NCBI GenBank assembly: GCA_024655885.1
Contig: JANLFN010000003.1
Coordinates: forward strand, 94,792-158,791
Reading direction: 5' to 3'
DNA from: Eubacteriales bacterium
GTDB taxonomy: Bacteria > Bacillota > Clostridia > Acetivibrionales > JANLFN01
DNA length: 64,000 nt
Positions 36,242 to 44,876 of the stretch are shown here, one piece after another. Position numbers and translations under genes: made by a program. Within the stretch, counting starts at the first letter, position 1; the number at the start of each line of letters is the position of its first letter. The notes under the pieces are model-generated. The model worked only from the letters and a program-made list of their open reading frames with translations. It was not told where the DNA came from and did no database searches.

Positions 36242-37042
36242 TTACACCACTCTTTTATCGGGGTGGCTGACCGGAAGAGACTGAAAAAGTTTTTTAGTGT
36301 ACGGATGCCGCACCTGGTATTCCCTGTTCTTATTGTCAATTTCCTCCACAATCCGGCCTCTTTTCATGACAAGGATCCGGTCGGATATAAATCGCACTAC
36401 GTTGATGTCATGGGAGATAAAAATAAGGGACATTCCGAACTCCTTTTTCAATTCCTTCATTAAATTCAGTATGGAGGCCTGGATGGAAACATCCAGGCTG
36501 GAGATGATCTCGTCGCAGATCAGAAGTCTGGGGGTCAAAAGGAGTGCCCGGCAGATGTTGACCCTTTGGAGTTCTCCTCCGCTCAAAGTCTGGGGAAACC
36601 TCTCCAGGACACCCGCTCCCAGCTTAACCTTTTCCAGCATATAGGCTATCCTGCGGTGTATCTCCTGTTTGCTCAGCTTAAAATGGTTTACAAGGGGCTC
36701 TTTTAAAATATCCCCTATTTTCAATGAGGGGTTGAGGGAAGACAGGGAATCCTGAAATATGATCTGGCAGCTTCTGATGTAATTTTTTAAACTAGTCCCT
36801 TTCAACAAGCTTATATCTTCTCCCTCAAAGTAGATTTTTCCCGCTGTGGGCACTTCAAGCCTCACCAACTGCCTGGCAAGGGTGCTTTTACCACACCCGC
36901 TCTCTCCTACGATGCCCACCACCTCATCTCTGCCCACAGAGAAACTCACTCCGTCCACGGCCTTTACCACGGCCGTATTTTTCCGCATCAGAGAGAGATT
37001 TGACAGGTAATTCTTTTTCAGTTCAACTACCTCCATTAACAT
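36242..37042 (-). CDS. Opp/Nik-type ABC transporter ATPase (OppF/NikE-like, short), module B
   Basis: 266 residues. Walker [10 protein letters not shown] near 44, signature LSGGELQRVNICRALL near 150, Walker B LLICDEIISSLDVS (Ile-Ile in place of the usual Pro-Thr/Val). It lacks the Cys-bearing C-terminal extension seen in module C, ending soon after HPYTKKLFQSLP. Overlaps the OppD-like gene by 7 bases. Confidence 0.85.
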   Translation of the reverse strand: MLMEVVELKKNYLSNLSLMRKNTAVVKAVDGVSFSVGRDEVVGIVGESGCGKSTLARQLVRLEVPTAGKIYFEGEDISLLKGTSLKNYIRSCQIIFQDSLSSLNPSLKIGDILKEPLVNHFKLSKQEIHRRIAYMLEKVKLGAGVLERFPQTLSGGELQRVNICRALLLTPRLLICDEIISSLDVSIQASILNLMKELKKEFGMSLIFISHDINVVRFISDRILVMKRGRIVEEIDNKNREYQVRHPYTKKLFQSLPVSHPDKRVV

Positions 37043-37842
37043 GTCTGATCCACCTCCTTGTCAAAAGTTGCCTTAATCAGCGCTTTGGTGTAGGCATCCC
37101 GCGGATAGTTGAATATCTGGCGCACCCCGTTTTTTTCCACAATCCTCCCCTCCTTCATAACGATGACATCATCGGCAATTTCCGCCACCACTCCGAAATC
37201 ATGGGTGATAAGAAGAATTGTGGCCCCCCATTGATCCCTTATTTCCCTGAACTGTCTCAGAATCTCCTTCTGCACCGTAACGTCAAGGGCCGTGGTAGGC
37301 TCATCCGCAATAATGAGCTCAGGCTTTGAATACACAGCGAAAGCGATAACCATCCGCTGGAGCATTCCCCCGCTCAGTTGAAAGGGATATTTTCTTAAAA
37401 CCGAATAGGGATTGGAAAAATTCATCCTTTCAAGGATTTTGCCCATGTCCCTGTAAAATTTCCCTTTATCCTGGGCTCCATGGCTCACAGCCATCTCAAA
37501 AAGCTGTTTCCCCGTAGTTATACTCCTGTTCAGCGAGTTCATAGGGTTCTGGAAGATGGAAAAAATGTGCCTTCCCCTGATTTGAGCCATCTTATAGGGA
37601 GGCAAGGCCAAGAGGTCCTGTTCTTTGAACAGGATTCTGCCCTCTATCTTCCCCGAAGGCGGAACCATGTTGATGATAGACAGGGCCGTCAGGCTTTTCC
37701 CGCTTCCGCTCTGCCCTACGATGCACGCAATCTTTCCCGCCGCCACTCCGAAGCTTATGCCGTCCACCGCCTTGAACCAGCCGTTGCCCGTATCAAAGCT
37801 GATGCTTAAATTTTCGACCTCAAGCAAATTTTTCATCCTCAA
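37036..37842 (-). CDS. Opp/Nik-type ABC transporter ATPase (OppD/NikD-like, short), module B
   Basis: 268 residues. Walker A GQSGSGKSL near 43, signature LSGGMLQRMVIAFAVY near 156, Walker [15 protein letters not shown]. No Cys-rich C-terminal extension; ends after DAYTKALIKATF. Short NikD-like length fits nickel/metallophore transporters better than peptide OppD, though length alone does not decide substrate. Ten bases downstream of the methyltransferase gene. Confidence 0.86.
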   Translation of the reverse strand: MRMKNLLEVENLSISFDTGNGWFKAVDGISFGVAAGKIACIVGQSGSGKSLTALSIINMVPPSGKIEGRILFKEQDLLALPPYKMAQIRGRHIFSIFQNPMNSLNRSITTGKQLFEMAVSHGAQDKGKFYRDMGKILERMNFSNPYSVLRKYPFQLSGGMLQRMVIAFAVYSKPELIIADEPTTALDVTVQKEILRQFREIRDQWGATILLITHDFGVVAEIADDVIVMKEGRIVEKNGVRQIFNYPRDAYTKALIKATFDKEVDQTC

Positions 37843-37852
37843 ATCCCTGCCT

Positions 37853-38638
37853 TCAAGGCTTTACACCTTCTATGACCATCCGCTTGTGGGGGTTCAGCAG
37901 CTTCTGCTTTAAAGGCATTGCGCTTTTTTCCGCCCTCTCCACCTCTTCCAGCCCTGTTGCCCGGATGTTCTTCAGTCCGCATTTTTCCACAAGAGAGACC
38001 GCATTCCGCGCATTTTTGCTCCTGATCATGGGAAGCTTTTTTTTCAATGTCCTATCATAATCGCTCTTATTGTTCCACGGATTCCGGAATTCGGTCAGAG
38101 CTACAAGCAATTTCCCCAGGAAAACGCTCAGAAAATAGGACGGCTTTGTGTAAAACCAGTCCCCGTCGATAACAACGAGCTTGCCGCCCGGTTTCAAAAC
38201 CCGGATCCATTCCCGGACCGCCTTTTCAGGATATTGCAGGGTCCAAAGGAGATGTCTGTTGATGACAACGTCATAAGCGTCGTCCGGTTCTCCGAGGTTT
38301 TCCGCATCGCCATATTCAAACCGGATGGACAGATTTTTTCCTTCCGCCTTTGTCCTCGCTTCCTCCATCATGCCCTCCGAGATGTCCACCCCTTTTACCA
38401 CGTGCCCCATCTCTGCCAGCAAGATTGCAATAAAACCTGTTCCCGTCCCTACATCCAGCACTTTTTTCCTGTCGGCGCCTATTATTTTTTCCAGCGCTCT
38501 TTTCCACTCCTCTTCCTCACGGCTGCTTTTCAAGCCGTGGGCATATTGCAAATCATATTCTTTTGCGTGGCTGTTCCAGCTTGACGCAATCTTCTCTTTA
38601 ACCTCACTGTCCAAAACCTCATCCTCCTTGAATTCCAT
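37853..38638 (-). CDS. Class I SAM-dependent methyltransferase, module B (divergent copy)
   Basis: 261 residues. Motif I is VLDVGTGTGFIAILLAEMGH near residue 61, acidic GVDISEGMMEEA follows, and the motif IV/V region is INRHLLWTLQYPEKAVREWIRVLKPGGKLVVIDGDWF, parallel to the NLTWTLR motif of the other copies. The C-terminal half differs: KPSYFLSVFLGKLLVAL, then a basic segment KKKLPMIRSKNARNAV. It overlaps the OppC gene by 20 bases at its start. Same genomic logic (methyltransferase inside an Opp module) but a different branch of the family. Confidence 0.82.
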   Translation of the reverse strand: MEFKEDEVLDSEVKEKIASSWNSHAKEYDLQYAHGLKSSREEEEWKRALEKIIGADRKKVLDVGTGTGFIAILLAEMGHVVKGVDISEGMMEEARTKAEGKNLSIRFEYGDAENLGEPDDAYDVVINRHLLWTLQYPEKAVREWIRVLKPGGKLVVIDGDWFYTKPSYFLSVFLGKLLVALTEFRNPWNNKSDYDRTLKKKLPMIRSKNARNAVSLVEKCGLKNIRATGLEEVERAEKSAMPLKQKLLNPHKRMVIEGVKP

Positions 38639-39455
38639 ATTTCCTTTTCAATGCCTCTCCCAGGAAGTTGATGGAAAGAAGCGACATCACGATCATCAGA
38701 CCCGGAAAGACGCCTACCCACCAGGCTCCGGTCAGGATGGCGTTCTGTGCGTTATTGAGCATATTTCCCCAGGAGGGAATGTGGGGAGGTATGCCCATGC
38801 CCAGGAAGCTCAGGGAAACCTCTGTAAAAACAGCATTGGCACAGTTGAATACCGCAATGACAAAAATTCCTGAAAGACTGTTCCTGAGCAGATGGGTCAT
38901 GATGATTTTCCACCCGGGCATACCTAGAACCCGCGCTGCTTTCACAAATTCCTTCTGCTTTAATTCCGCAAACTGGGAACGGACAATCCTCGCCGTTGAC
39001 ATCCACCCCGTCAGGCCGATAATGAGGATCATGCTGAAGACGCCTCCCTTGACAATGGCCTGCAGCGCAAGCATGACAATCAATGTGGGGACGGCAAGAA
39101 AGGCGTCCAGGATTCTCATCATAGCACTGTCCAGCCATCCGCCCAAGTAGCCGCTGACACCGCCGAAGGCAATTCCTACGGATGTGGATATGGCCACCGA
39201 CAGAACGGATACGCTCAACGATATCCTGCCCCCGTATAAAATCCTGGAGAATACGTCCCGGCCCATACCGTCTGTTCCCAGAAGGTTTTCCGGCCCCGGA
39301 GGAGAGAATACATTCTTCAGGTCCACCTCTGTGGGATTATGCGCCGAAAGCAGGTTTGCAAACACAGACATCAAAATGATTACAGTGAGGATGCTTCCCC
39401 ATAGGAAAATGCGCCTGGTGTTCTTATCTTTTATAAATTTTTTCATCCTTTTCAT
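38619..39455 (-). CDS. Opp/Nik-type permease (OppC/NikC-like), module B
   Basis: 278 residues, six-helix permease. LGTDGMGRDVFSRILYGGRISLSV is the OppC_N-linked signature, the EAA-like loop is AARVLGMPGWKIIMTHLLRN, and the C-terminus has VSLSFLGMGIPPHIPSWGNML. Start overlaps the OppB stop as ATGA. The end overlaps the methyltransferase start by 20 bases. Confidence 0.86.
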   Translation of the reverse strand: MKRMKKFIKDKNTRRIFLWGSILTVIILMSVFANLLSAHNPTEVDLKNVFSPPGPENLLGTDGMGRDVFSRILYGGRISLSVSVLSVAISTSVGIAFGGVSGYLGGWLDSAMMRILDAFLAVPTLIVMLALQAIVKGGVFSMILIIGLTGWMSTARIVRSQFAELKQKEFVKAARVLGMPGWKIIMTHLLRNSLSGIFVIAVFNCANAVFTEVSLSFLGMGIPPHIPSWGNMLNNAQNAILTGAWWVGVFPGLMIVMSLLSINFLGEALKRKYGIQGG

Positions 39456-40420
39456 TTTGAGCCGTCCCTCCTGAGTCCGGGATTGAGCGCCATGGAAGCG
39501 ATATCCGTTATAAGAATGCTCACAACCACAATAATGCCGGTGACCATCAGCGCGCCCATGAGGAGAGGATAGTCCCGCGTGACTGCCGCCTTGACCGAAA
39601 GCTGTCCCAGCCCCGACCAGGAGAACAGGGATTCTATGACTATGGAGCCGCCAAAAAAGCCAGGGATGGTTATGCCCAGATAATTCACATACGGAATCAA
39701 GGCATTTTTCAATATGCCTTTCACGAGGAAGCCCTCCTTGAGTCCATTGGCCCTTGCCACCCTCACATAATAGCTTTTGCTCTCATCCTTTATTTTTTCC
39801 TGTATAAACCGGGCGTATAATCCCACATGGGTAGTGACCATAACCAGCACGGGCAGGACAAGGTGGCGCAGCCTGTCGGCCATCCCTCCGCCCTCCCGGA
39901 GGCTTTGGGTTCCCGAAGACGGAAGGACTCCCAGGTTGACCGAAAAAAGCAATATGCACAGAATTCCAAACCAGAAAGCAGGTATGGAGCTGAATACAAT
40001 GCTGAAAGCAGATAGTCCCCTGTCCCAGATAGAGCCTTCGCAGAGCCCTCCCCTAACTCCAAGGGCTATTGAAAATGCAACAATGAGCAGTATGGAGCAG
40101 GAAAAAAGAAGAATCGTGTTTGGCAGCCTCTCTCCGAGGATTTGCACGACTTTCCTCCCTTCCCTGTAGGACACCCCCATATCCCCATGGAGCATTTGAT
40201 TGGCCCACTTGAAGTATCTCACCATGACCGGCTCGTCCACTCCGTAGATGTGGTTGATCCTTGCCCTCTCGGAAGGGGCAAGCCGTTGGGCGTCATTTCC
40301 GAACAGGGCCAAGGCGGGGTCTCCCGGAGCCGCATTAATCACCGCAAAGGAGATAATGCTGACAAGGGCAAGCACCATCACGCCTTGCAGCAGCCTCTTC
40401 ATCAAAAATGAGCTAATCAT
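39452..40420 (-). CDS. Opp/Nik-type permease (OppB/NikB-like), module B
   Basis: About 322 residues from ATG 40420, which overlaps the stop of the broken binding-protein gene and has GGAGG 12 bases upstream; the longer frame lies inside that gene. Features: [34 protein letters not shown], the EAA-like loop with [26 protein letters not shown] (only fragments quoted elsewhere), and [23 protein letters not shown]. Intact, although the upstream binding protein is truncated. Confidence 0.85.
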   Translation of the reverse strand: MISSFLMKRLLQGVMVLALVSIISFAVINAAPGDPALALFGNDAQRLAPSERARINHIYGVDEPVMVRYFKWANQMLHGDMGVSYREGRKVVQILGERLPNTILLFSCSILLIVAFSIALGVRGGLCEGSIWDRGLSAFSIVFSSIPAFWFGILCILLFSVNLGVLPSSGTQSLREGGGMADRLRHLVLPVLVMVTTHVGLYARFIQEKIKDESKSYYVRVARANGLKEGFLVKGILKNALIPYVNYLGITIPGFFGGSIVIESLFSWSGLGQLSVKAAVTRDYPLLMGALMVTGIIVVVSILITDIASMALNPGLRRDGSK

Positions 40421-41144
40421 TGATGGTCCATTCCTCCATGTTCCACAAAAAGCCTGCGCCGTGGTGTCCAAGGGTTCTTTCCTTGATTCCGCTTACTTTT
40501 TTATTAACCCCGTATAGTGCCTTCAGGTACACAATGAAGTTATAAGGAGGATTCTGGGAGAGCTCTTCCTGGAAATCCTGGTAAATCTTTTTCCTCTGTT
40601 GGGGGTCCGAAGTGGTCCGTCCTTTCTGCAAAAGTTCATCCACCTTGGGGTCGCTGTACGCCCCGAAATTATAGCCCGTGCCGCCGATCTGGCTGGAGTG
40701 GAAAAGCTTGAAAGTATGGTCGTCCGCATCAAAGGGGCTCCCCCAGCCTATAACAAAAGCATCGCATTTGGCAATATCAATTACGCTCCAATCAAGGGCA
40801 TCCACCTTTACCTCAGCGCCGATCTTTTTAAACTGGGAAGCCAGATAATTGGCCATATTGACCCTCACCTCATCGGTGCTGGGAGCCGTAATAGTGAATG
40901 CCAGCTTTTTTCCGTCCTTTTGCCTCACGCCGTCGCTGCCTTTGATCCACCCCGCCCGGTCAAGAAGCTCACCGGCTTTTTGCAGGTCATACGTATATTT
41001 CTCAACCTTATCGTTGTTGAAGGGGTTCAGCTGCAGGGGCGAATAGGCCTCAAAGCCATATCTCTTGAGAATTCCGTCCACGATGGCTCTCCTGTCCACC
41101 GCATAGTTGAAGGCCTTCCTCACATCGGCATCCTTTTTATACAA
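40413..41144 (-). pseudogene. N-terminally truncated family 5 binding protein (OppA/NikA-like), module B
   Basis: Only the C-terminal 243 residues remain, starting at [19 protein letters not shown], which in intact relatives lies near residue 300. The signal peptide, lipobox and first lobe are missing, so export and ligand closure are impossible. The break is next to a 206-base stretch without recognisable content (41145-41350). The transporter genes downstream look intact and may use another binding protein, for example the one at 34567. A promoter or double-hairpin leader for this module was probably lost in the same deletion. Confidence 0.8.
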
Positions 41145-41350
41145 TTTTTTCTATAATTTTTTATTGGTCACACAGCAAAAACCTCTACGGCATATTGCCG
41201 GCATGATGCCTCTTCCCGGTTTTTAGAGCGGCGATTGCGGATGTGCGTATTAAAGCCGTTTTCCGCACAAGGCTCTACCGCGCTTCTCCTTATACCTTTG
41301 GAAGTGCCCACTGTCAAGACGGCTTTCAAGCCCGTCGCTCCCCATATCAA
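41145..41350. other. Unassigned stretch at the deletion junction
   Basis: G/C-rich compared with ordinary intergenic DNA, with short inverted repeats (GCATATTGCCGGCATGATGC) and a 60-codon minus-strand frame without recognisable family. The sequence AAAGCCGTTTTCC and ACGGCTTTCAAGCC share a core. It may be a remnant of a mobile element that removed the first part of the binding-protein gene. Confidence 0.35.
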
Positions 41351-41722
41351 TTAATTGTTGTTTAAAGCCGTCTGTACAGGCGGCTCATATTTTCCCAGGA
41401 TAACCTCTATGCCCGGGAACCGGCATTCAAGCAGCAGCTGGTACTCATACCTGAAAGCGCAGAAAAAACTCATACAGTTCGTAAAATGGATTTTATCCAC
41501 ATCAAACCCCATCAGATGCTCCATCACTTGGATAATCCTCTCGGAACCGGACTGGGAGGGACATCCGGGGCAGTTGATTATTCCCACCAGATCAAGGCAT
41601 TGAGAATTTTTATACCTTTCATAAGATCCTTTCCTGCTTCTCATCTCCTTCAGGCATTCCGCACAGGAGCAGCCCAGCTTGTTTGTCACCTTTGGACAGC
41701 AAAATATAACAATATTAGCCAC
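41351..41722 (-). CDS. Small Cys-rich protein, CGGC-domain-like
   Basis: 123 residues with nine Cys: FCCPKVTNKLGCSCAEC near the N-terminus, INCPGCPSQSGSERI in the middle, and TNCMSFFCAFRYEYQ later. CGGC-domain proteins (PF08821) have a central CGGC replaced here by CPGC and are presumed metal or redox binders. Start is a GTG at 41722 with AGAGGAAG upstream. It follows the methyltransferase and ECF S genes on the same strand after about 100 bases and probably shares their leader-controlled transcript. Function unproven. Confidence 0.68.
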   Translation of the reverse strand: MANIVIFCCPKVTNKLGCSCAECLKEMRSRKGSYERYKNSQCLDLVGIINCPGCPSQSGSERIIQVMEHLMGFDVDKIHFTNCMSFFCAFRYEYQLLLECRFPGIEVILGKYEPPVQTALNNN

Positions 41723-41825
41723 TAAAAGGCACTTCCTCTCCCATTAATTTCAACTTTCCCACGCCATGATTGTCGTGCATAGGGATCTCAATCTTCTACT
41801 TTGGGGGCCCTGTGGTTGAACCCAT

Positions 41826-42422
41826 TCAAGCCCGCTTCTTCTGCCCGATAACCACAAACAGCCTCTCGTCGTCCACTTCAGCCACCGTGCTGAGACCCGC
41901 GCTGGAAAAATACCCCCGGAGGGTGCCCCCATCGGGCAGATAATCCCTTGAAACCGTCTCCGAGGCATTTTTGTGCATCTGATTGATTTCATCCCTGCTC
42001 TGGGAGTGGCAGATCACAAGCTTTCCGCCCGGCTTTGCAAATCCCCCCAGCTTTTCTACGGCTTCAAGCTTGGATCCAAAATGCGGAAATACCGAATAGC
42101 ACATGATCACATCAAAATATCCCATGGGCATGTCCAGATTAAAAACATCGCCTGCAACAAACTTCACATTGGCATAATCATGTTTCCTCTTGGCCATTTC
42201 AATCATTTTTTCGGCAAAATCCACGGCGGTAACCTGGCCGGCGATACCCACCCTGGAGACGAGGAAAGGTATGAGAATCCCGGTGCCGGTGCCCACATCC
42301 AGGACCCTGTCCCCCTTCCGGATATCCGCCAGGTCCAGTATCTCTCCTATTTTGTCCGGGTCATGGCGGCAAATGCTGTCCCACTTTTCCGCCATGGAGT
42401 TGAAAAATTCCCTATGATCCAC
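41826..42422 (-). CDS. Class I SAM-dependent methyltransferase linked to an ECF S component
   Basis: 198 residues. Opens HREFFNSMAEKWDSICRHDP, as in UbiE-type proteins. Motif I is VLDVGTGTGILIPFLVS near residue 39, followed by VTAVDFAEKMIEMAKRKH, and VIMCYSVFPHFGSKLEAVEKLGGFAKPGG. Overlaps the S component gene by 11 bases, so they are coupled. It is shorter than the three NLTWTLR-type copies. Substrate unknown. Confidence 0.83.
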   Translation of the reverse strand: MDHREFFNSMAEKWDSICRHDPDKIGEILDLADIRKGDRVLDVGTGTGILIPFLVSRVGIAGQVTAVDFAEKMIEMAKRKHDYANVKFVAGDVFNLDMPMGYFDVIMCYSVFPHFGSKLEAVEKLGGFAKPGGKLVICHSQSRDEINQMHKNASETVSRDYLPDGGTLRGYFSSAGLSTVAEVDDERLFVVIGQKKRA

Positions 42423-42954
42423 TGGACAACCCCTCTCTTTTAATCAGATTGTTCTTGCTCAGAATCAGAACTAAAGCGGGAATAAACAGGAGCTGGATGA
42501 TAATCCCCGGTATCCCCTGGACAATGCCTCCGGATATGAACACCAAGGGACCCGGGAGCTTTGCCATGAAAAAAGTAGCCATGACCCACACCACGAGGCC
42601 CGACACAATTCTGCCCGCCGCCATGCTCCCCACAAGGGAGACATATACGTTCAGCCTCAGTTTTCTGTACAGGAAACATGCGACCCCTCCATAGGCGGCC
42701 AGCTCAAATACCATATAGGGCAGAACGGGAAACATGGGGGGCATCCCCGTTAAGACAGAGCTTAAAATAGGGGTTGCCGCCCCCACGGCGACGGCGAAGG
42801 GCAGGCTCACCACAAAGCCCGCCAGCAATACCGGGATGTGCATGGGCAAAAAGGTGGACCCCAGGCCGAAGGCGTGGAAAATCATGGGCAGCAATAGCCC
42901 CATGGCAACAAGCAAGCCGGAAAGAACCACTTCTCTGACGGATTTACTTTTCAT
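42412..42954 (-). CDS. ECF transporter S component (substrate unknown)
   Basis: 180 residues with six hydrophobic segments and no ATPase. The N-terminal VREVVLSGLLVAMGLLLPMI is a typical S-component opening, MHIPVLLAGFVVSLPFAVAVGA is the family loop, followed by SVLTGMPPMFPVLPYMVFELAAYGGV. It stands apart from any T or A component; the nearest are cbiQ-cbiO (45.5-47.2 kb) and the ecfT-ecfA set (61-64 kb), either of which could serve it. First gene after leader copy 2 and overlapping a methyltransferase gene, so the substrate may be a metal chelate or a methylated cofactor. Confidence 0.8.
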   Translation of the reverse strand: MKSKSVREVVLSGLLVAMGLLLPMIFHAFGLGSTFLPMHIPVLLAGFVVSLPFAVAVGAATPILSSVLTGMPPMFPVLPYMVFELAAYGGVACFLYRKLRLNVYVSLVGSMAAGRIVSGLVVWVMATFFMAKLPGPLVFISGGIVQGIPGIIIQLLFIPALVLILSKNNLIKREGLSSGS

Positions 42955-43051
42955 AAAAATCCCCTTTCATTTATAAAATTATTTTGCTTATAAGGCGGCT
43001 GAAAATATAGCCCTTATGCGCTTTACTCTGGCCGCGGCCATTCAGGCGGCA

Positions 43052-43251
43052 ACAAAAAAACCACAAAAATTCTTCCATTCTTTTCGAGAACAAAGAACCT
43101 TCGTGGCTCAATTACTATCTTTAAATATGGCAACGGCTAACAAAAGCCAATATGGCATAAAAAATGTGAAAATGATTCGATAAAAACCCGAATCGGGCCT
43201 TCATAACCCAGATTACTAGAGATTATATATAAATTCCGGTCTCCATTTCTA
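43052..43251 (-). promoter_or_regulatory. Double-hairpin leader RNA, copy 2 (ECF S operon), with promoter
   Basis: Promoter TAGAAA (43246-43251) and TATAAT (43222-43227), spacer 18. Hairpin 1 at 43195-43209 is GGGTT-ATGAA-GGCCC. Hairpin 2 at 43095-43109 is GAGCC-ACGAA-GGTTC, and this segment is also the 5' arm of a terminator of about 15 bp whose 3' arm AAGAATTTTTGTGG is followed by TTTTTTTG. The two folds of the second element exclude each other. Confidence 0.75.
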
Positions 43252-43304
43252 TAATTTTATTCTTTTTTTTTGTAATAATTCAGTTAAATATACCGCCTCC
43301 CACA

Positions 43305-43338
43305 GAAAAAACAGGGGTCCCCGGGCTCCTGCCCGGGG
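43305..43338 (-). terminator. Terminator downstream of the DUF4198-like gene
   Basis: CCCCGGGC-AGGA-GCCCGGGG hairpin (43319-43338), 8 bp and very stable, followed on the minus strand by ACCCCTGTTTTTTC. It ends the DUF4198-like unit before the promoter of leader copy 2. About 90 bases separate it from the gene stop, with no further gene seen there. Confidence 0.7.
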
Positions 43339-43426
43339 CTGTAGAAATTTGTGGATATAATAAAATGGAAGGTAATTCCACACCTGTATACTTAAACAAT
43401 CCTCCTCTTGTTTCCCATGGGCTGCC

Positions 43427-44182
43427 CTATTTCACAACAATAAAAGAAAGAGTATAAGTAAACCGCGTATCCCTGCAAATCCCTTCCTCCCCTTGGGGAT
43501 GGGTATACCGGACAATAGCAAGATATTTCCCCGGCGTTTCCGCTTTGATCCTGACTACTCCATTTTCATCCGTATTTACGGCGCTCTGCGCCACCTCTTC
43601 TTCAAAGCCCTTTGAAAAAGCCACGTCCACCGGAGTATGGGACACCGGCCTGTTTTGAAAATACAGGCTGAATTCAATCTCATCCCCGGCCCGCCACTTT
43701 CTCCACTTTGCAGGCCGCAGGCACAGCGGGATTTCCGGCATCCTTGGAGCTTCCTCCTCCGGAATATCGTGGCCCACCGACACCATTACATGGGAGTACT
43801 GGATAAAAGCCGTAGCCTGGGAAGCGTCGGGATATTCCCTCAAGGTTCCGCGCAGGTGCTTTCCGCTGACATCCACCACATAGTATCCCCGGTTCTCGCA
43901 CACCACGTGGTACACCCCCTCGGTTTCGGGGAGAAAGCTTATAACATAGCCGTCCTGACTGCTTTCACCAACGGGCAGGTCCTCCCGCTTTCCGTCCGGC
44001 CCCACCACATAGGCCGACAGGCCCTCTTCCCTTACCGAGCCGTGGGGCTGCATATTGTGGCCCCAGTTGAAGCAGATATTCACATTTTCCCCTTTGTGGG
44101 CGTGGCTGAAAGACTTTTCAAGCCACCCTTCATGCCCGTATATCATAAAATCGGTTGTGTCCAAAAAAATCCTGTCCTTCAC
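43427..44182 (-). CDS. DUF4198-like protein, nickel/cobalt-uptake-associated type
   Basis: About 251 residues from GTG 44182, eight bases after GGAGG; ATG 44197 is the alternative. Opening FLDTTDFMIYGHEGWLEKSF and WGHNMQPHG carry several His, as in DUF4198 proteins, where His near the N-terminus is thought to bind metal. Two beta-rich domains follow; the second (PVSHTPVDVAFSKGFEEE; VNTDENGVVRIKAETPGKYLAIV) is an Ig-like domain common in the family. No signal peptide is visible, which is unusual since most members are exported. It stands alone behind leader copy 3. Confidence 0.68.
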   Translation of the reverse strand: MKDRIFLDTTDFMIYGHEGWLEKSFSHAHKGENVNICFNWGHNMQPHGSVREEGLSAYVVGPDGKREDLPVGESSQDGYVISFLPETEGVYHVVCENRGYYVVDVSGKHLRGTLREYPDASQATAFIQYSHVMVSVGHDIPEEEAPRMPEIPLCLRPAKWRKWRAGDEIEFSLYFQNRPVSHTPVDVAFSKGFEEEVAQSAVNTDENGVVRIKAETPGKYLAIVRYTHPQGEEGICRDTRFTYTLSFIVVK

Positions 44183-44254
44183 TCTTCCATCCTCCATTCT
44201 GTTTTTAATGCGCCTGCTTCCTGGCCTTGGAGGCAAACCTTATCCTCCTCTTCC

Positions 44255-44437
44255 AAAACAAAAAAGGCCACAAAGATTTTACTCCTTTTTGAAATAAAAA
44301 CCTCCGTGGCTTCCATTAAAGATACTTCTTTTTCGAAACACTCTCATGCCGTTCAATACTTTCTGAAGCTTCAAAACCTGCGTGAGCCTTCATGACTCAT
44401 TTTAAACTATTGTACGTCCTATCAGAAAAAATGTCTA
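44255..44437 (-). promoter_or_regulatory. Double-hairpin leader RNA, copy 3 (DUF4198-like gene), with promoter
   Basis: Promoter TAGACA (44432-44437), 17 bases, TACAAT (44409-44414). Hairpin 1 at 44383-44399 is TGAGTC-ATGAA-GGCTCA. Hairpin 2 near 44296-44314 is AAGCC-ACGGA-GGTTT and overlaps the 5' arm of a terminator whose 3' arm AAAATCTTTGTGGCC (44266-44280) is followed by TTTTTTGTTTT. Roughly 70 bases separate the two hairpins. Confidence 0.75.
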
Positions 44438-44484
44438 TAATTTTATTTGTTTTATGAGCCCTTTTTTATAAAAATTTTGACATT

Positions 44485-44655
44485 TTATTGGCCGGAGGAC
44501 TCCCTCAGGGGACACGCCCCGGCAGGAATGCCCCGCATATGCCTCAAGGCGTGTCCCTTTGCGCAATTCCACCGGCAGGCATTGCACCCCGCCTGCGCGC
44601 AAAAGCCGGTTTCACGCGCCCGGAATGCCGGACTACCCGTGTGTGGCCACTTCAT
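44485..44655 (-). CDS. Small Cys-rich ORF (56 residues), possible metal-binding protein
   Basis: Starts at ATG 44655 inside the end of the 57-residue ORF and stops at 44485. Five Cys in FCAQAGCNACRWNCAKGHA...GACPLRE, spaced C-x4-C-x2-C-x3-C-x16-C, with His at positions 35 and 39. No good ribosome site, so translation would depend on coupling to the upstream ORF. It is third after cooT in a leader-controlled unit, and short Cys/His clusters of this type often bind metal. I do not recognise a family; this is a prediction from composition and position. Confidence 0.5.
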   Translation of the reverse strand: MKWPHTGSPAFRARETGFCAQAGCNACRWNCAKGHALRHMRGIPAGACPLRESSGQ

Positions 44656-44806
44656 GGTACAGTCTGTGGTACAATTCCACCACAGACTTGACCTTCTCTT
44701 CGGTGGTCATATTTTCAAAAAACTTCTCATTTTTTACCACAGCGCACACAATTTCCGCCACCGTGCCTGTCTGTTTTTCCTCCATCTCCAGATCCGATCC
44801 GCACAT
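44633..44806 (-). CDS. Small hypothetical protein (57 residues) downstream of cooT
   Basis: ATG 44806 with a strong site, GGGAGGTGATG, six bases upstream. The protein opens MCGSDLEMEEKQTGTVAEIV and continues with a helical, charged stretch ending YHRLYHEVATHG. It has two Cys and three His and no membrane segment. The very good ribosome site supports it as a real gene. It follows cooT by 70 bases and overlaps the Cys-rich ORF. No family recognised. Confidence 0.6.
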   Translation of the reverse strand: MCGSDLEMEEKQTGTVAEIVCAVVKNEKFFENMTTEEKVKSVVELYHRLYHEVATHG

Positions 44807-44876
44807 TTTTACATCACCTCCCCGGGACAAGCGGTCTACAGGCATAGAACATCCCTTTGGCCCAACAGGTCTTATT

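Noticed and set aside
41168-41350. A 60-codon minus-strand frame at the truncation junction.
   Set aside because: No ribosome site, no family resemblance, and it lies in DNA that looks like a rearrangement scar.
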